Program-made: the position numbers and the translations under genes | Part shown: positions 24,607 to 33,569 of the stretch, piece by piece | Numbering within the stretch: position 1 is the first letter of the stretch | Layout of the letters: each line of letters begins with the position of its first letter | The notes under the pieces: generated by a model | Database searches by the model: none | Seen by the model: the letters and a program-made list of their open reading frames with translations, nothing else | What the model was told of the DNA's origin: nothing | Assembly (NCBI RefSeq): GCF_014650495.1 | Contig: NZ_BMVB01000003.1 | Coordinates: 216,794 to 280,793, forward strand | Reading direction: 5' to 3' | DNA from: Streptomyces cinnamoneus | GTDB lineage: Bacteria > Actinomycetota > Actinomycetes > Streptomycetales > Streptomycetaceae | Length of the DNA: 64,000 nt

Positions 24607-27350
24607 GCCACCCTCAGCAGACTCCACAGCCCGGTGAGCGGCTGAACGTCCAGTTCTTCGACACCCTCGTGCCCCGGCTCACGGCCGGGCGCCACACCCT
24701 CACCGCGTACCAGACCCTCACCCGCAACGGCAGCTCCGTCGACGAGGGTTACCTGCCGCCTGCCGCCGCACCGGTGAAACAGCTGGTGGAGGTACGCGCG
24801 CCGCGCTTCGGCGTCGAGCCGGACCGGGTCCACGGCGCGTACCCGCCCGCAGGGGCCACCGGCCTGTACTCGGACGTCCTGCCGCACATGACGCTGAACC
24901 GGCCGACGCTGCCCTGGGAACGCAGAATCGACCGGACGGGCGGCGACGGTGGGGACGCGGCACCGCTGCCCTGGCTGGCGGTCCTCGTCTTCGGCGAGGG
25001 CGAGCTGCCCGCCGACCCGCACTGCCTGGGGCGGACCGATCCGCGGACGGTCGCGGAGCTCGCTGTCGAGAGCGCCCGCAACCCCGAGGACGGGGCGGAC
25101 GTGACCCTGCCGCGCTTCGACCACGACGACCCCGTCCCCACCGAGGGCGCCCAGGGGCAGGAGGTCTGCCGCACCATCCGGGTCCCGGGCCGGATCTTCC
25201 ACGCCGTCGCGCCCACCCGGGCGGAGCTCCCGTACCTGACGCATGTCCGCCGGGTCGACACCCGGCACCAGGGGGTGACCCTGGGACTGGACCGCATCCA
25301 GCTCGGCGACTACGCGGTGGTCGTCGCCAACCGGCTGCCCCGCGCGGCCGGCGGCCGCTACGTCGCCCACCTCGTCTCCCTGGAGGGATGGCTGCCCGAC
25401 CTGCCCGACGGCGGCAAGGAGACGTACGACGGCCCGGAGCACGACCTGCGGCTGGTGTCGCTGCACTCCTGGGCGTTCGAGACGCTGGCCGATCACGCGC
25501 CCGGGTTCGCCGCTCTGACCGAGCACTTCGTCGAGCAGGAGGGCGACAAGGGGTCCGCGCTGCTGCTGCGCGTACCGGTGGCCGACCGCCCGCTGTCCGG
25601 GACCGAGCAACAGGACGTCGCCACGCGGCTGCGCGGCGGCTATCTGCCCGTGTCGTGCCGCACCGAGTCGGGGCGGGCGACCTTCGGCTGGTACCGGGGG
25701 CCGCTCATCCCGGAGTACGCCCCACCGCAGACCACCCGCGAGCGCCGCCGCTGCGCCGCCGAGGCACTGATCCACCTTCAGCAGTACGGCGTCTTCGACG
25801 TCAGCCTCGCGACCGCCTTCACGGCGGGCCGGGGCGTCGCCCTTGCCGACCATCAGTTCAGCGCCGCGCTGCTGCGGCTGCGCGGCAAGGTGCGGCAGGT
25901 GGCGGATGCCGCCCTGCGCGCCCACGGGCACGGCGCCGCCGTGACCTTCGCGGCCGTGGCTCCCGGGGCCGGCCCGGTGGCCTCCGGCACCCCGGCCGCG
26001 GCAACGGGCGGGGCCCGGGCCCACCTCGAACACCTCGTCACGAACGGGCTCGCCGACCACCTCGGGCGCGTCCTGGCCGCCGCCCCGGCCCCCGAACCGG
26101 TCGCGGCCGGAGATGCCGCGCCTGGCACCGCCCGTGCCCTGGCCGCGCCCGTGACCGTGCCGCACGCTCCCGTCACGCCGCTGCCGGCGGCGACGGACCT
26201 GCCCGCGACGGCCGGCCTCACCGTGGGGCGGCTGCGCGAGGACGCGGAACTGCGGGAGCGGCTGGGCTCGGCCGTCGCGGCCCTCACCGGGGCGGTGACG
26301 CCGGAAGGGGTGGTGAACGGCACGGCGAGCAGCTTCGCCGTAACCGGGCCGGAGACGAGCCCCGGACCGGAGACGAACACCCGCCCGGAGTCGGGCCCTG
26401 GACCGGAGACAAGTACCCGCCCGGAGTCGGGCCCCGGAGCGGAGACGAGTACCCGCCCAGAGGCGGGCCCCAGCCCGGAGACCAGCCCCGACCCGGAGAC
26501 CAGCCCTGGCCCGGAGGCGGGTCCGGCCCGGCCGGACGAGGACCTCAAGGCCGTCCAGCAGTGGCTGATCAAGCTACGGGACCTGGAGGGCGTACCCTTC
26601 GCCCACCTCGTCCCCGACGCCCGGATGCTCCCCGCGGAGAGCCTGCGCTTCTTCCACGTGGACACCGACTGGACCGCGACCCTGGTCGAGGGCGCGCTGA
26701 GCGTCGGGCTCGCGCACTCCTTCGACCTCGCGGCCGACGACCTGCTCTTCGGCCCGGCAGGCAAGGCGCCCCTGCCCGAACCCGCCGCGCCGCTCACCGG
26801 ACTACTGCTGCGCTCGAAGCTCGTCAGCGGCTGGCCGGGCCTGGAGATCCGCCCGTACCCCAACGCCCGTCCCACCGACGGCGAGACGGCCCTGCCGGTC
26901 GTGCGCCGCGCGACGCTCGCCGAGGACGTCCTGCTCGTCATCGTCGAGGGCGTACCCGCCCGGGTCGAGATCGCCGAGCCGCAGCAGGGCCTCCACTTCG
27001 GCATCGACGAGCTGGAGGAAGGCGGCAGCGACGACCCGGTGGAGGACGGCGTCATCCGGTTGCGCTCGCTCACCGCCCCCCTCGGCAAGGAGCTGGGCGA
27101 GGACCGGCACTACCCCGACCGGCCCGGCCTGCGCGCATACGTCCGTGCCCCCGGCGCGGGCAACCCCGACACCGTCCTGCGGGTCGAGCGGCTGGCGAAC
27201 GGGCTGAAGGACGCCCTCGGCCTGGACCGGCCGATCACACCGAGCCAGTTCGCCATCCAGATGATCAACGCGGCCCAGCGCCGCACCTTCACCACCGAAC
27301 CCGCATCGCACACCCCCGCCCTCACGACAGGAGACCACCCCCATGGCTGA
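24603..27350 (+). CDS. Large operon protein of unknown function (915 aa)
   Basis: A 915-residue protein that I do not recognise. The N-terminal third has NVQFFDTLVPRLTAGRHTL, YPPAGATGLYSDVLPHMTLN and PLPWLAVLVFGEGEL, suggesting a globular beta-rich domain. The middle (~380-560) is Ala-rich with helical stretches. A 12-residue repeat linker (PETxTRPExGPG) follows at ~583-640. The last ~270 residues form another domain (LPDVRMLP-like region, FFHVDTDWTATLVEGALSVG, QQGLHFGIDELEEGG). There is no signal peptide or transmembrane helix. ATG 24603 overlaps the upstream stop (ATGA), and its own stop overlaps the next start by eight bases. Such coupling implies fixed stoichiometry with its neighbours. 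A role as an adaptor or scaffold in one complex is inferred from context only. Confidence 0.85.
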   Translation: MSHPQQTPQPGERLNVQFFDTLVPRLTAGRHTLTAYQTLTRNGSSVDEGYLPPAAAPVKQLVEVRAPRFGVEPDRVHGAYPPAGATGLYSDVLPHMTLNRPTLPWERRIDRTGGDGGDAAPLPWLAVLVFGEGELPADPHCLGRTDPRTVAELAVESARNPEDGADVTLPRFDHDDPVPTEGAQGQEVCRTIRVPGRIFHAVAPTRAELPYLTHVRRVDTRHQGVTLGLDRIQLGDYAVVVANRLPRAAGGRYVAHLVSLEGWLPDLPDGGKETYDGPEHDLRLVSLHSWAFETLADHAPGFAALTEHFVEQEGDKGSALLLRVPVADRPLSGTEQQDVATRLRGGYLPVSCRTESGRATFGWYRGPLIPEYAPPQTTRERRRCAAEALIHLQQYGVFDVSLATAFTAGRGVALADHQFSAALLRLRGKVRQVADAALRAHGHGAAVTFAAVAPGAGPVASGTPAAATGGARAHLEHLVTNGLADHLGRVLAAAPAPEPVAAGDAAPGTARALAAPVTVPHAPVTPLPAATDLPATAGLTVGRLREDAELRERLGSAVAALTGAVTPEGVVNGTASSFAVTGPETSPGPETNTRPESGPGPETSTRPESGPGAETSTRPEAGPSPETSPDPETSPGPEAGPARPDEDLKAVQQWLIKLRDLEGVPFAHLVPDARMLPAESLRFFHVDTDWTATLVEGALSVGLAHSFDLAADDLLFGPAGKAPLPEPAAPLTGLLLRSKLVSGWPGLEIRPYPNARPTDGETALPVVRRATLAEDVLLVIVEGVPARVEIAEPQQGLHFGIDELEEGGSDDPVEDGVIRLRSLTAPLGKELGEDRHYPDRPGLRAYVRAPGAGNPDTVLRVERLANGLKDALGLDRPITPSQFAIQMINAAQRRTFTTEPASHTPALTTGDHPHG
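26349..26527 (+). repeat. 36-bp minisatellite encoding Pro/Glu/Thr linker
   Basis: Three near-identical 36-bp units occupy 26367-26402, 26403-26438 and 26439-26474, with degenerate half-units on both sides. They encode repeats of PETNTRPESGPG type. The multiple of three preserves frame. The linker should be extended and proline-rich, separating the two globular parts of the 915-residue protein. Confidence 0.85.
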
Positions 27351-30300
27351 CCGCGACGACGCACTCATCGTCCCGGTGACCATCGACGCCCTGGTGGTCA
27401 ACCAGAACCTCCGCCAGCGCGACGGCCAGGGCTTCCGCCGCTGGCAGCCCAACTACCAGCTGCTGCGCCACAACAGGACGCCCGAACCCGAGCCGTTCAC
27501 CAACGAGGAGCAGTGGAACGCCACCGGCTCCGAAGGCGACGGCCCGTACCGGCGGCACGACGGCGTCCACCTGCGCTGGGAGCTGCCCGAGGCGCTGCGC
27601 CGGGCGGGCGCGCCCAAGGACGGCGGTCGCAGCGCGTTCCCGCTCGTACCCAACCGCTGGCTGGTCGTGCGGCAGGTGCAGGACCGGCCGGAGCTGCTCA
27701 CCGGCTGGATGGTGGAGAGCGACTTCCTGGACCCCACGGCCGGCACCAACCCCTTCGTGCACCCCGTGCGGCCGAACGTCACGGACCCGTCGGTGACCCC
27801 CTACCGTTCGACCGTCATCACGACGCGCATCGGGCGCTCCCAGGAGGTCGGACGCGACGGCACGGCGTGGAACGAGCCCTCCGATCCCGGACACCCGAAC
27901 GCCCGCAACGACCTGTTCCTGACGGCGGTCGGGCCGGGGCTGATGACCTTCCACGTCTATCAGCCGTACAACGAGAACGTCTTCTCGCTGCACGACCCGC
28001 TGACCGGGATCGACAAGGCGACCGTCCACTACCAGGTGACCGGCTGGTACTCGGACCCGGCGCAGGAGAAGCTGCTCGACGGCGACGCCACGCCGGACGC
28101 GGCGCTGAAGCGGCTCGGCTGGACCGTGGCGGACCTGCCCAAGAGCTGGACGCCCGGCAGGACCGCCTACTGCGGCCGGACCGTCGGCGTCCAGTGGGAC
28201 CGGCAGGGGCAGGCACCGGACTCCGCCCGGCCGACGAAGGACAAGGTCAAGGACAAGATCGCGGTCGGCAGCAGCGCGAAGGAAGCGCTCGCCGCCCTGA
28301 TCGGCGCCTCCCAGGCCGCCCATGCGGCCGCCATCGGCACCGGTGCCGATGGCGGTGCTGGTGCCGGTGCCGGTGCCGGTGCCGGTGCCGGCTCCAGTGC
28401 CGCCGAGGGCGTCGTACACGCCGATCCCACCCTGCTGCACGCGCTCGGCAGCGGCCTGGCCAACACCCTCGACGGGCCCGACGGGGCCGTCCGCACCGCG
28501 CAGGCCCTGCACAAGGGCTGGTTCGAGCAGCTGCCCGGCGGCTACGTGTGGCGGCTGTCCGACACCTCCGACAAGGGCAACGCCTCCGGCACCCCGGCCT
28601 CGGTCACCTGGTCCGGCGCGGGGCACGAGCACGAGGAGTGGCTGGCGCAGCTCAACCGCGACCAGGCCGCCTACGACACGGCGGAGCGCGAGCTCGCCGC
28701 GCTGCAGAAGCGGCTGTACGCGCTGTGGTGGATGCACGGCCTGCCTCTCATCCCCCCGCAGTACCGGCGCGAACAGTTCCGCGCCGAGATCGACCCGGCG
28801 AACGCCGCCGGCCTGGCAGCCGAGGTGAAGCGGCGCAAGGACGAGCTCCTGCAGCTCCAGGACAAGATCCCGCACGGTGCGAACGAGGCCGAGCTCGCGC
28901 GGTCCGTCGCCGCGTACCTGGGCGCGCACATGAAGCGGCCCGACGGATACGAACTCCGCAGGGAAGCGCTGCCGCCGTTCCACCAGCCGACCGACCCGAC
29001 CGTGGTGCTGGCCGGTGCGAACAGCCACGAAGCGCACGCCCCGCTGACCGGCCAGGGCGCACTGACCTGCCGGACGCCCGGCCAGATCCTCGGCGGCGTC
29101 GTGCCCGGCGGCCGGCTCCCCGCCCCGTTCGACACCCTGAAGGCCACGGGGCTGCCGGCGGTCGTGGCCGCCCTGCTGGGCGAGTTCACCTGGCTGCTCG
29201 ACCCGGCCAACGCCGGTGTGATCCCGCCCGGCGCGGCGCCGCAGCAGTGGCAGCAGCCGTGGAAGCCGCTGCTGTTCCAGTGGCGGGTCCGGCACTGGAA
29301 CGTTCCCTACGGGGACAAGGCCGCGCCCAACTGGGAGTTCACCGGGAGCACCTACCGCTGGGAGCGCGGCACCGCCGACGAGCAGGCGGAGGTGACCGGA
29401 CGGCGCTTCCTCGTACCACTGCCGCAGTACGCCCTGGGCAGCGAGCTGGAGAAGTACGCCGCCGACCACCTGGAGGCATCCGAGGAGGCGTTCAAGGCGG
29501 CCGCGGACCGGATCAAGGACCTCGATCTGCTCTCGCAGAGCCTGGACGGCCTCACCGACTCCTTCGCCTGCCGGGACGCGGCCCCCAACCTCAGCCCGCC
29601 CGGGGAGATCGGCGACCTCGTCGGCGACGTCTACGGCCACCTGCCGAAGACCGGGCCGCTGCCCGTACCGTTCGAGGGCTGGAAGCCGTCCGGATTCACC
29701 CAGATCCGGGCCGGACAGTTCGCTCTGAAGGCGCTCACCGTCATCGACGAGTTCGGCCAGAACCTCGACATCCTGCTGTCCGAGGACAGCGACTACCTGG
29801 CCCCGAAGGTCGCCGACAGCCTGCACACCACCGGCCGGTACGCCGTCGAGGCGCTGCGGGACCGCTTCGTGCAGCTGCCGCCGCGCCTGCTCCAGCCCGC
29901 ACGGCTGCGGTTCGACTTCGTCGACGAACACGACGACGAGCAGCTCGTCGACCTGACCGCGAACACCACCCCGGTGTGCGCGTGGATCATCCCCAACTAC
30001 GTCGACCGCTCCCTGCTCTGCTACGCCCCCACGGGTGCCCCCCTGGGCGAACTCCGGCTCAAGCTCCGGGCCGGGGAGAACGGCGGCCCGTCGACGACCG
30101 TCGTGGGCTGGGGACCGCTCCCGGATTCCGAGGTCCACACGCTCGACGACCTGCGCACCGTACGACCGCACCTGTACGCCTTCGCGCGGGAGCTGGCGGC
30201 CAAGGGCCCGGACGCCTTCGCGGAGTTGATGTCCACCGTCGACCAGGCGCTGGCCGGCATCGACCCGGGCAACCCCTACGGCGACGACGTCCTCGGCGCG

Positions 30301-31122
30301 CTGCTCGGCAGGCCCCTCGCCCTCGTCCGGGCCCGCCTCGGCTTCGAACTCGACGGCCCGCCGACCGCCGACCCGGGCTGGCGGTACGCCCTGGACTGGA
30401 AGGCCCTCGCCGACTGGCGCGAGCGCATCGCCGGCGGCACGGCACCCGCCGAGATGGACCACCTCACCTACTCCTGGCCCGTCCGGCTCGGCAATGCCGG
30501 ACAGCGGGGTGACGGACTGGTCGGCTACTTCTCGGAGGGTGACTACAAGAAGTTCTACGCCGTGGCGGCACCGCATACGTCGGCGCCCACCAAATACGTC
30601 GACGAGATCGCCCACGGCAACTGGCCCCGCCTGCCCGCCGACTCCGTACGGCGGACGCACCTCACCCTCCTCCTCGACCCCCAGGCGGCCGTCCACGCGA
30701 CGACGGACCTGCTGCCGGTGACGGAGCTGGGCCTGCCGTCGCGCTTCACCCGTACGGCGATGGCCGCGATGCAGGTGGCGCTGCGCCTCAGCCCCGTACT
30801 GACCACGGTCAGGAAGGTGCCGGCCGAGAAGACCGAGGGGCAGCAGGCCGGCGCGGCGACCGGCGGCGAGCCCGCCACCTTCGTCAACGCCCTGGCCCTG
30901 CCCCACCCTTCGTCTCCGCAGGGTGTCTGGGACTGGTCCGAACTCGTGGTTCCGGACCCCAAGTCCAAGGGGTCGGGCTCGGGCTCGGGCGACGGCGGGC
31001 CTGCCCCGACGTGGCACCACGAGCGGATCGTCCAGATCGACCAGACGGCCCGCCTGGACGAGGACGGCCCCGTCATCCGGACCGGATTCCTGCGGCTGTC
31101 CGGCGGCATCAACGCCTCGTAA
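27343..31122 (+). CDS. Very large operon protein of unknown function (1259 aa)
   Basis: A 1259-residue protein not assignable to a family by eye. It begins DDALIVPVTIDALVVNQNL, then GVHLRWELPEALRRAG and FPLVPNRWLVVRQ, with many Trp/Tyr/His-rich beta-strands. A Gly/Ala linker made of GGTGCC-type hexamers lies at ~330-350. A charged helical section follows (~420-510, RDQAAYDTAERELAALQKRL), then alternating beta and helix up to the end (VPDPKSKGSGSGSGDGG). No signal peptide or transmembrane helix is seen. Start ATG 27343 lies within the end of the previous gene. Size, lack of catalytic motifs and coupling point to a structural subunit, but this is inference. Confidence 0.85.
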   Translation: MADRDDALIVPVTIDALVVNQNLRQRDGQGFRRWQPNYQLLRHNRTPEPEPFTNEEQWNATGSEGDGPYRRHDGVHLRWELPEALRRAGAPKDGGRSAFPLVPNRWLVVRQVQDRPELLTGWMVESDFLDPTAGTNPFVHPVRPNVTDPSVTPYRSTVITTRIGRSQEVGRDGTAWNEPSDPGHPNARNDLFLTAVGPGLMTFHVYQPYNENVFSLHDPLTGIDKATVHYQVTGWYSDPAQEKLLDGDATPDAALKRLGWTVADLPKSWTPGRTAYCGRTVGVQWDRQGQAPDSARPTKDKVKDKIAVGSSAKEALAALIGASQAAHAAAIGTGADGGAGAGAGAGAGAGSSAAEGVVHADPTLLHALGSGLANTLDGPDGAVRTAQALHKGWFEQLPGGYVWRLSDTSDKGNASGTPASVTWSGAGHEHEEWLAQLNRDQAAYDTAERELAALQKRLYALWWMHGLPLIPPQYRREQFRAEIDPANAAGLAAEVKRRKDELLQLQDKIPHGANEAELARSVAAYLGAHMKRPDGYELRREALPPFHQPTDPTVVLAGANSHEAHAPLTGQGALTCRTPGQILGGVVPGGRLPAPFDTLKATGLPAVVAALLGEFTWLLDPANAGVIPPGAAPQQWQQPWKPLLFQWRVRHWNVPYGDKAAPNWEFTGSTYRWERGTADEQAEVTGRRFLVPLPQYALGSELEKYAADHLEASEEAFKAAADRIKDLDLLSQSLDGLTDSFACRDAAPNLSPPGEIGDLVGDVYGHLPKTGPLPVPFEGWKPSGFTQIRAGQFALKALTVIDEFGQNLDILLSEDSDYLAPKVADSLHTTGRYAVEALRDRFVQLPPRLLQPARLRFDFVDEHDDEQLVDLTANTTPVCAWIIPNYVDRSLLCYAPTGAPLGELRLKLRAGENGGPSTTVVGWGPLPDSEVHTLDDLRTVRPHLYAFARELAAKGPDAFAELMSTVDQALAGIDPGNPYGDDVLGALLGRPLALVRARLGFELDGPPTADPGWRYALDWKALADWRERIAGGTAPAEMDHLTYSWPVRLGNAGQRGDGLVGYFSEGDYKKFYAVAAPHTSAPTKYVDEIAHGNWPRLPADSVRRTHLTLLLDPQAAVHATTDLLPVTELGLPSRFTRTAMAAMQVALRLSPVLTTVRKVPAEKTEGQQAGAATGGEPATFVNALALPHPSSPQGVWDWSELVVPDPKSKGSGSGSGDGGPAPTWHHERIVQIDQTARLDEDGPVIRTGFLRLSGGINAS
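28354..28389 (+). repeat. (GGTGCC)n hexamer repeat in linker
   Basis: Six consecutive GGTGCY hexamers encode a Gly-Ala run in the 1259-residue protein. They are in frame, so copy-number change would alter only linker length. Confidence 0.85.
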
Positions 31123-31170
31123 GCAGCAGCCAGCTCCCGCATCAGCCTCATCTTCGAAAGGACAGCGTCA

Positions 31171-32148
31171 GTGAACGAGTCGGCCAACGAGGGCTGCCTG
31201 CTCGACTACGCGATCATCAGCGAGCCGTTCCCGCTCTACGCGGCGGTCAGCGACGACACACCGCGTTCCACCCTGCACATCGTGATCTCCAACGGTGGTG
31301 GCAGCACCGTCTACTGCCGGGAGTTCCTGATCTCCCTGCCGCACGGCGACCTCGCCCAGAGCCTCGTCGCGGCCACCGCGGGCGACGGGGACGGCAGCGC
31401 CCAGGGCTGGACGGTGGCCAACATCCAGGACGGCGCCAGCATCGTCCTGCCGCCGGGCGACTTCGCCCACTTCCAGGTCAAGCCGCCCACCGACACGACG
31501 CCGCTGGACGTATCGGGCGTCACCATCACGCTCAAGAACCTGCGCATCGGCACGAAGCCGGGCACGGCGCGGGTCGAGATCCGCGAGATGGCGACCCTCG
31601 ACCAGGGCAAGTGGCCCGACAGCCCGCGCTTCACCACTCTCCCGATCACCAAGTTCCCGGCACCGGCCATTCCCGTGCAGGTCGTGACCGACTTCCACGC
31701 CGAGCCGTACGAGGTGGAGGCCGGCGGCGAGGTCCGGCTGACCTGGCGCGGCCCGTCGACGCTCGACTACACGGTGACCCACAGCTCGGGGGCCACGGGG
31801 AACATGGAGCCGAACGGGAAGAACGGCAAGAACGGCGCGAAGGACGAACCGGTCAAGGACTTCGCATGGAAGGGAACGGTCACCCGCGACACCACTTTCC
31901 AGCTGTCGTACGTCATCGCCGGCGCCACCCACTACCAGACGACGACGGCGGTCGTCACCAACCCGGTGATCGCGGGCCTGAAGGTGATGGGGGACAAGGG
32001 CCTCTACGTGGAGAAGAACGCCGACGTGGTCGGTGACCTGAACGTCGGGAAGAACACCAACGTCACCGGCACCCTCGGTGCCACCGAGGACATCACCACG
32101 CACGCCCACTTCATCGACCCCAACGGCCTCCCGCTGCGGAGCAACTGA
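31171..32148 (+). CDS. Tail-fibre-like operon protein (325 aa)
   Basis: A 325-residue protein starting at GTG 31171 with GAAAGGA upstream, 48 bp after the 1259-residue gene. Residues ~1-165 are a beta-sandwich-like domain (STLHIVISNGGGSTVYCREFLISLPHGD, VSGVTITLKNLRIG). Residues ~175-270 look Ig-like (DFHAEPYEVEAGGEVRLTWRGP). The C-terminal ~50 residues carry short GxLxVxxNxxVxGxL repeats (VVGDLNVGKNTNVTGTLGAT) ending in THAHFIDPNGLPLRSN. This resembles the shaft or tip segments of phage tail fibres and trimeric adhesins. Such repeats usually drive trimerisation. No signal peptide is present. The next gene starts two bases after the stop. Confidence 0.8.
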   Translation: MNESANEGCLLDYAIISEPFPLYAAVSDDTPRSTLHIVISNGGGSTVYCREFLISLPHGDLAQSLVAATAGDGDGSAQGWTVANIQDGASIVLPPGDFAHFQVKPPTDTTPLDVSGVTITLKNLRIGTKPGTARVEIREMATLDQGKWPDSPRFTTLPITKFPAPAIPVQVVTDFHAEPYEVEAGGEVRLTWRGPSTLDYTVTHSSGATGNMEPNGKNGKNGAKDEPVKDFAWKGTVTRDTTFQLSYVIAGATHYQTTTAVVTNPVIAGLKVMGDKGLYVEKNADVVGDLNVGKNTNVTGTLGATEDITTHAHFIDPNGLPLRSN

Positions 32149-32149
32149 C

Positions 32150-33274
32150 ATGGCCGGAAACGTCACGATCGGCGGTCGCGTGACCGTCAACGGAACCGTC
32201 ACGCTCACCGGCGGTCACTACACGATCCTCAACCCCGAGGGCAGCAAGGACTTCCCCGACACCGGCCAGGACCAGAACCAGCCCTTCACCGTCCCGGACG
32301 GCGTCACCCTCCTCCGCCTCGACCTGCGCGGTGCCGCCGGCCGGTCCGCCGGAGGCGTCAGCGGCGGCAAGGGGGCGAGCATCAAGGCCCTGCTGTACGT
32401 GAAGCCGGGCGACCGGCTCACCGTCCGCATCGCCCGCGACGGCGCCGCGGGGCCCTCGGCGACGATCTCGCACGGCGGTGCCCTGATCGTGGGCGCGGGC
32501 AGCGGAGGAGACGCGGGCGAGCCGGGCGGTCGGGGCGATAACGGCGGCAGCGGCAACAAGGGCGGAAACGCCAGCGCCGACGGCGGTTCCGGAGGAGGGC
32601 CAGGCACCGGTGGCGACGGCGGCAGCGGCGGCGCGGGAGGCGACGCGGGCGTGATCTCCAGCGCCGGCGGCAGGGCCTCCGGTGGCACGGGCCGACAAGG
32701 GAGCGGCGGACGCGACGGCAGCGGCGGCGGAGGCGGCAGCGACGGCCACAAATGGGGTGCCTACAACCCGGGCTGGGGAGGCAGCGGAGGAGGCGGAGGA
32801 ACGACCTCCGGCGTTGGCAGCGGCGGCAAGGCCAATGACAAGGACACCGGCGACGGAGACTCCGGGAACGGACGGCAGGGCGGTTCCGGAGGACACGGGG
32901 GAAGGGACGGCAACTCACCCGTCGGTGGCCGGGGTGGCTCCGGTGGTTCCGGTGGTTCCGGCGGCCGGGGAGGCCGGGCCGGCGCCAACGGGAGCGGAGA
33001 GGCACGGGCAGGTGACGCGAGCGGCGGGCCGACCGGCTTCGGTGGCGGTGGCGGCGGAGGTGGCGGCTGGGGCGGAGGTTTGTGGGGCGTCTACTCCGGC
33101 GCCGGCGGCGGTGGGGGCGGTGGCGGCGGCGCCGGTGGCCACGGCGGTCAGGGCGGCCCGGGCGGCGACAGCTACCTCGACGCCGGCAAAGCCACGCTGA
33201 CGCACGCCGCCGCGGACAACACCGGATCCGCGGGCGTCACCATCTCCTGGGGGAACTACGCGGTGCCTTCCTGA
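32150..33274 (+). CDS. Glycine-rich adhesin-like protein
   Basis: A 374-residue protein. It opens with MAGNVTIGGRVTVNGTVTLTGG, the same short-strand repeat style as the end of the preceding gene. Then PFTVPDGVTLLRLDLRGAAG and IKALLYVKPGDRLTVRIAR form the beta-sandwich seen at the start of phage tail glycine-rich domains. Residues ~115-345 are a long Gly-rich tract (over half glycine) with scattered Ser, Asp and Asn, of the type that can pack as polyglycine-II helices in receptor-binding adhesins. The final ~30 residues are again ordered (AGVTISWGNYAVPS). No secretion signal. It is the last gene of the operon, followed by a hairpin. A surface-binding tip for the assembly is a reasonable hypothesis. 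Confidence 0.82.
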   Translation: MAGNVTIGGRVTVNGTVTLTGGHYTILNPEGSKDFPDTGQDQNQPFTVPDGVTLLRLDLRGAAGRSAGGVSGGKGASIKALLYVKPGDRLTVRIARDGAAGPSATISHGGALIVGAGSGGDAGEPGGRGDNGGSGNKGGNASADGGSGGGPGTGGDGGSGGAGGDAGVISSAGGRASGGTGRQGSGGRDGSGGGGGSDGHKWGAYNPGWGGSGGGGGTTSGVGSGGKANDKDTGDGDSGNGRQGGSGGHGGRDGNSPVGGRGGSGGSGGSGGRGGRAGANGSGEARAGDASGGPTGFGGGGGGGGGWGGGLWGVYSGAGGGGGGGGGAGGHGGQGGPGGDSYLDAGKATLTHAAADNTGSAGVTISWGNYAVPS

Positions 33275-33286
33275 CGCCGCGACATC

Positions 33287-33312
33287 GGGGGGCCGTCACG
33301 TTGCGGCTCCCC
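33287..33312 (+). terminator. Hairpin at the end of the six-gene operon
   Basis: Twelve bases after the last stop, GGGGGGCCG (33287-33295) can pair with CGGCTCCCC (33304-33312) across an 8-nt loop with one mismatch. It has no T-tract. The remaining intergenic DNA up to 33569 shows no gene and should contain the promoter of the DNase gene. Confidence 0.5.
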
Positions 33313-33569
33313 TGTCCGTGCAGGGTCCGGTCCCTCCCCTTCCCAGTGACCGGATCCGTACGGCGTCGGCCGACCGGGACCGCCCGTGAGCAGGACGTAC
33401 GACGGAACGCCCCGCACAGAACCGGCCAAGTGCAGGCGTCGCACCGAAGGCAGCACGGCACGGGCACTAGGCTCCGCGAGGTGTCATGCCCATGGCGTAC
33501 CGCTGGGGTCGGAGCGAGTCGCATCCTGCCCTGCGGTGGCGCCGCCGACAAACGGGAGGACACCGTCTC

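Noticed and set aside
20953..24627. 1224-codon open frame on the minus strand inside the giant DUF6603-like gene.
   Set aside because: Translation is low-complexity Arg/Gly/His-rich without domains. The plus strand carries the coupled operon, so this is an artefact of GC codon bias.
27322..31020. Minus-strand open frame of 1232 codons across the 1259-residue gene.
   Set aside because: Same reason: antisense shadow with no recognisable domain and no ribosome site.
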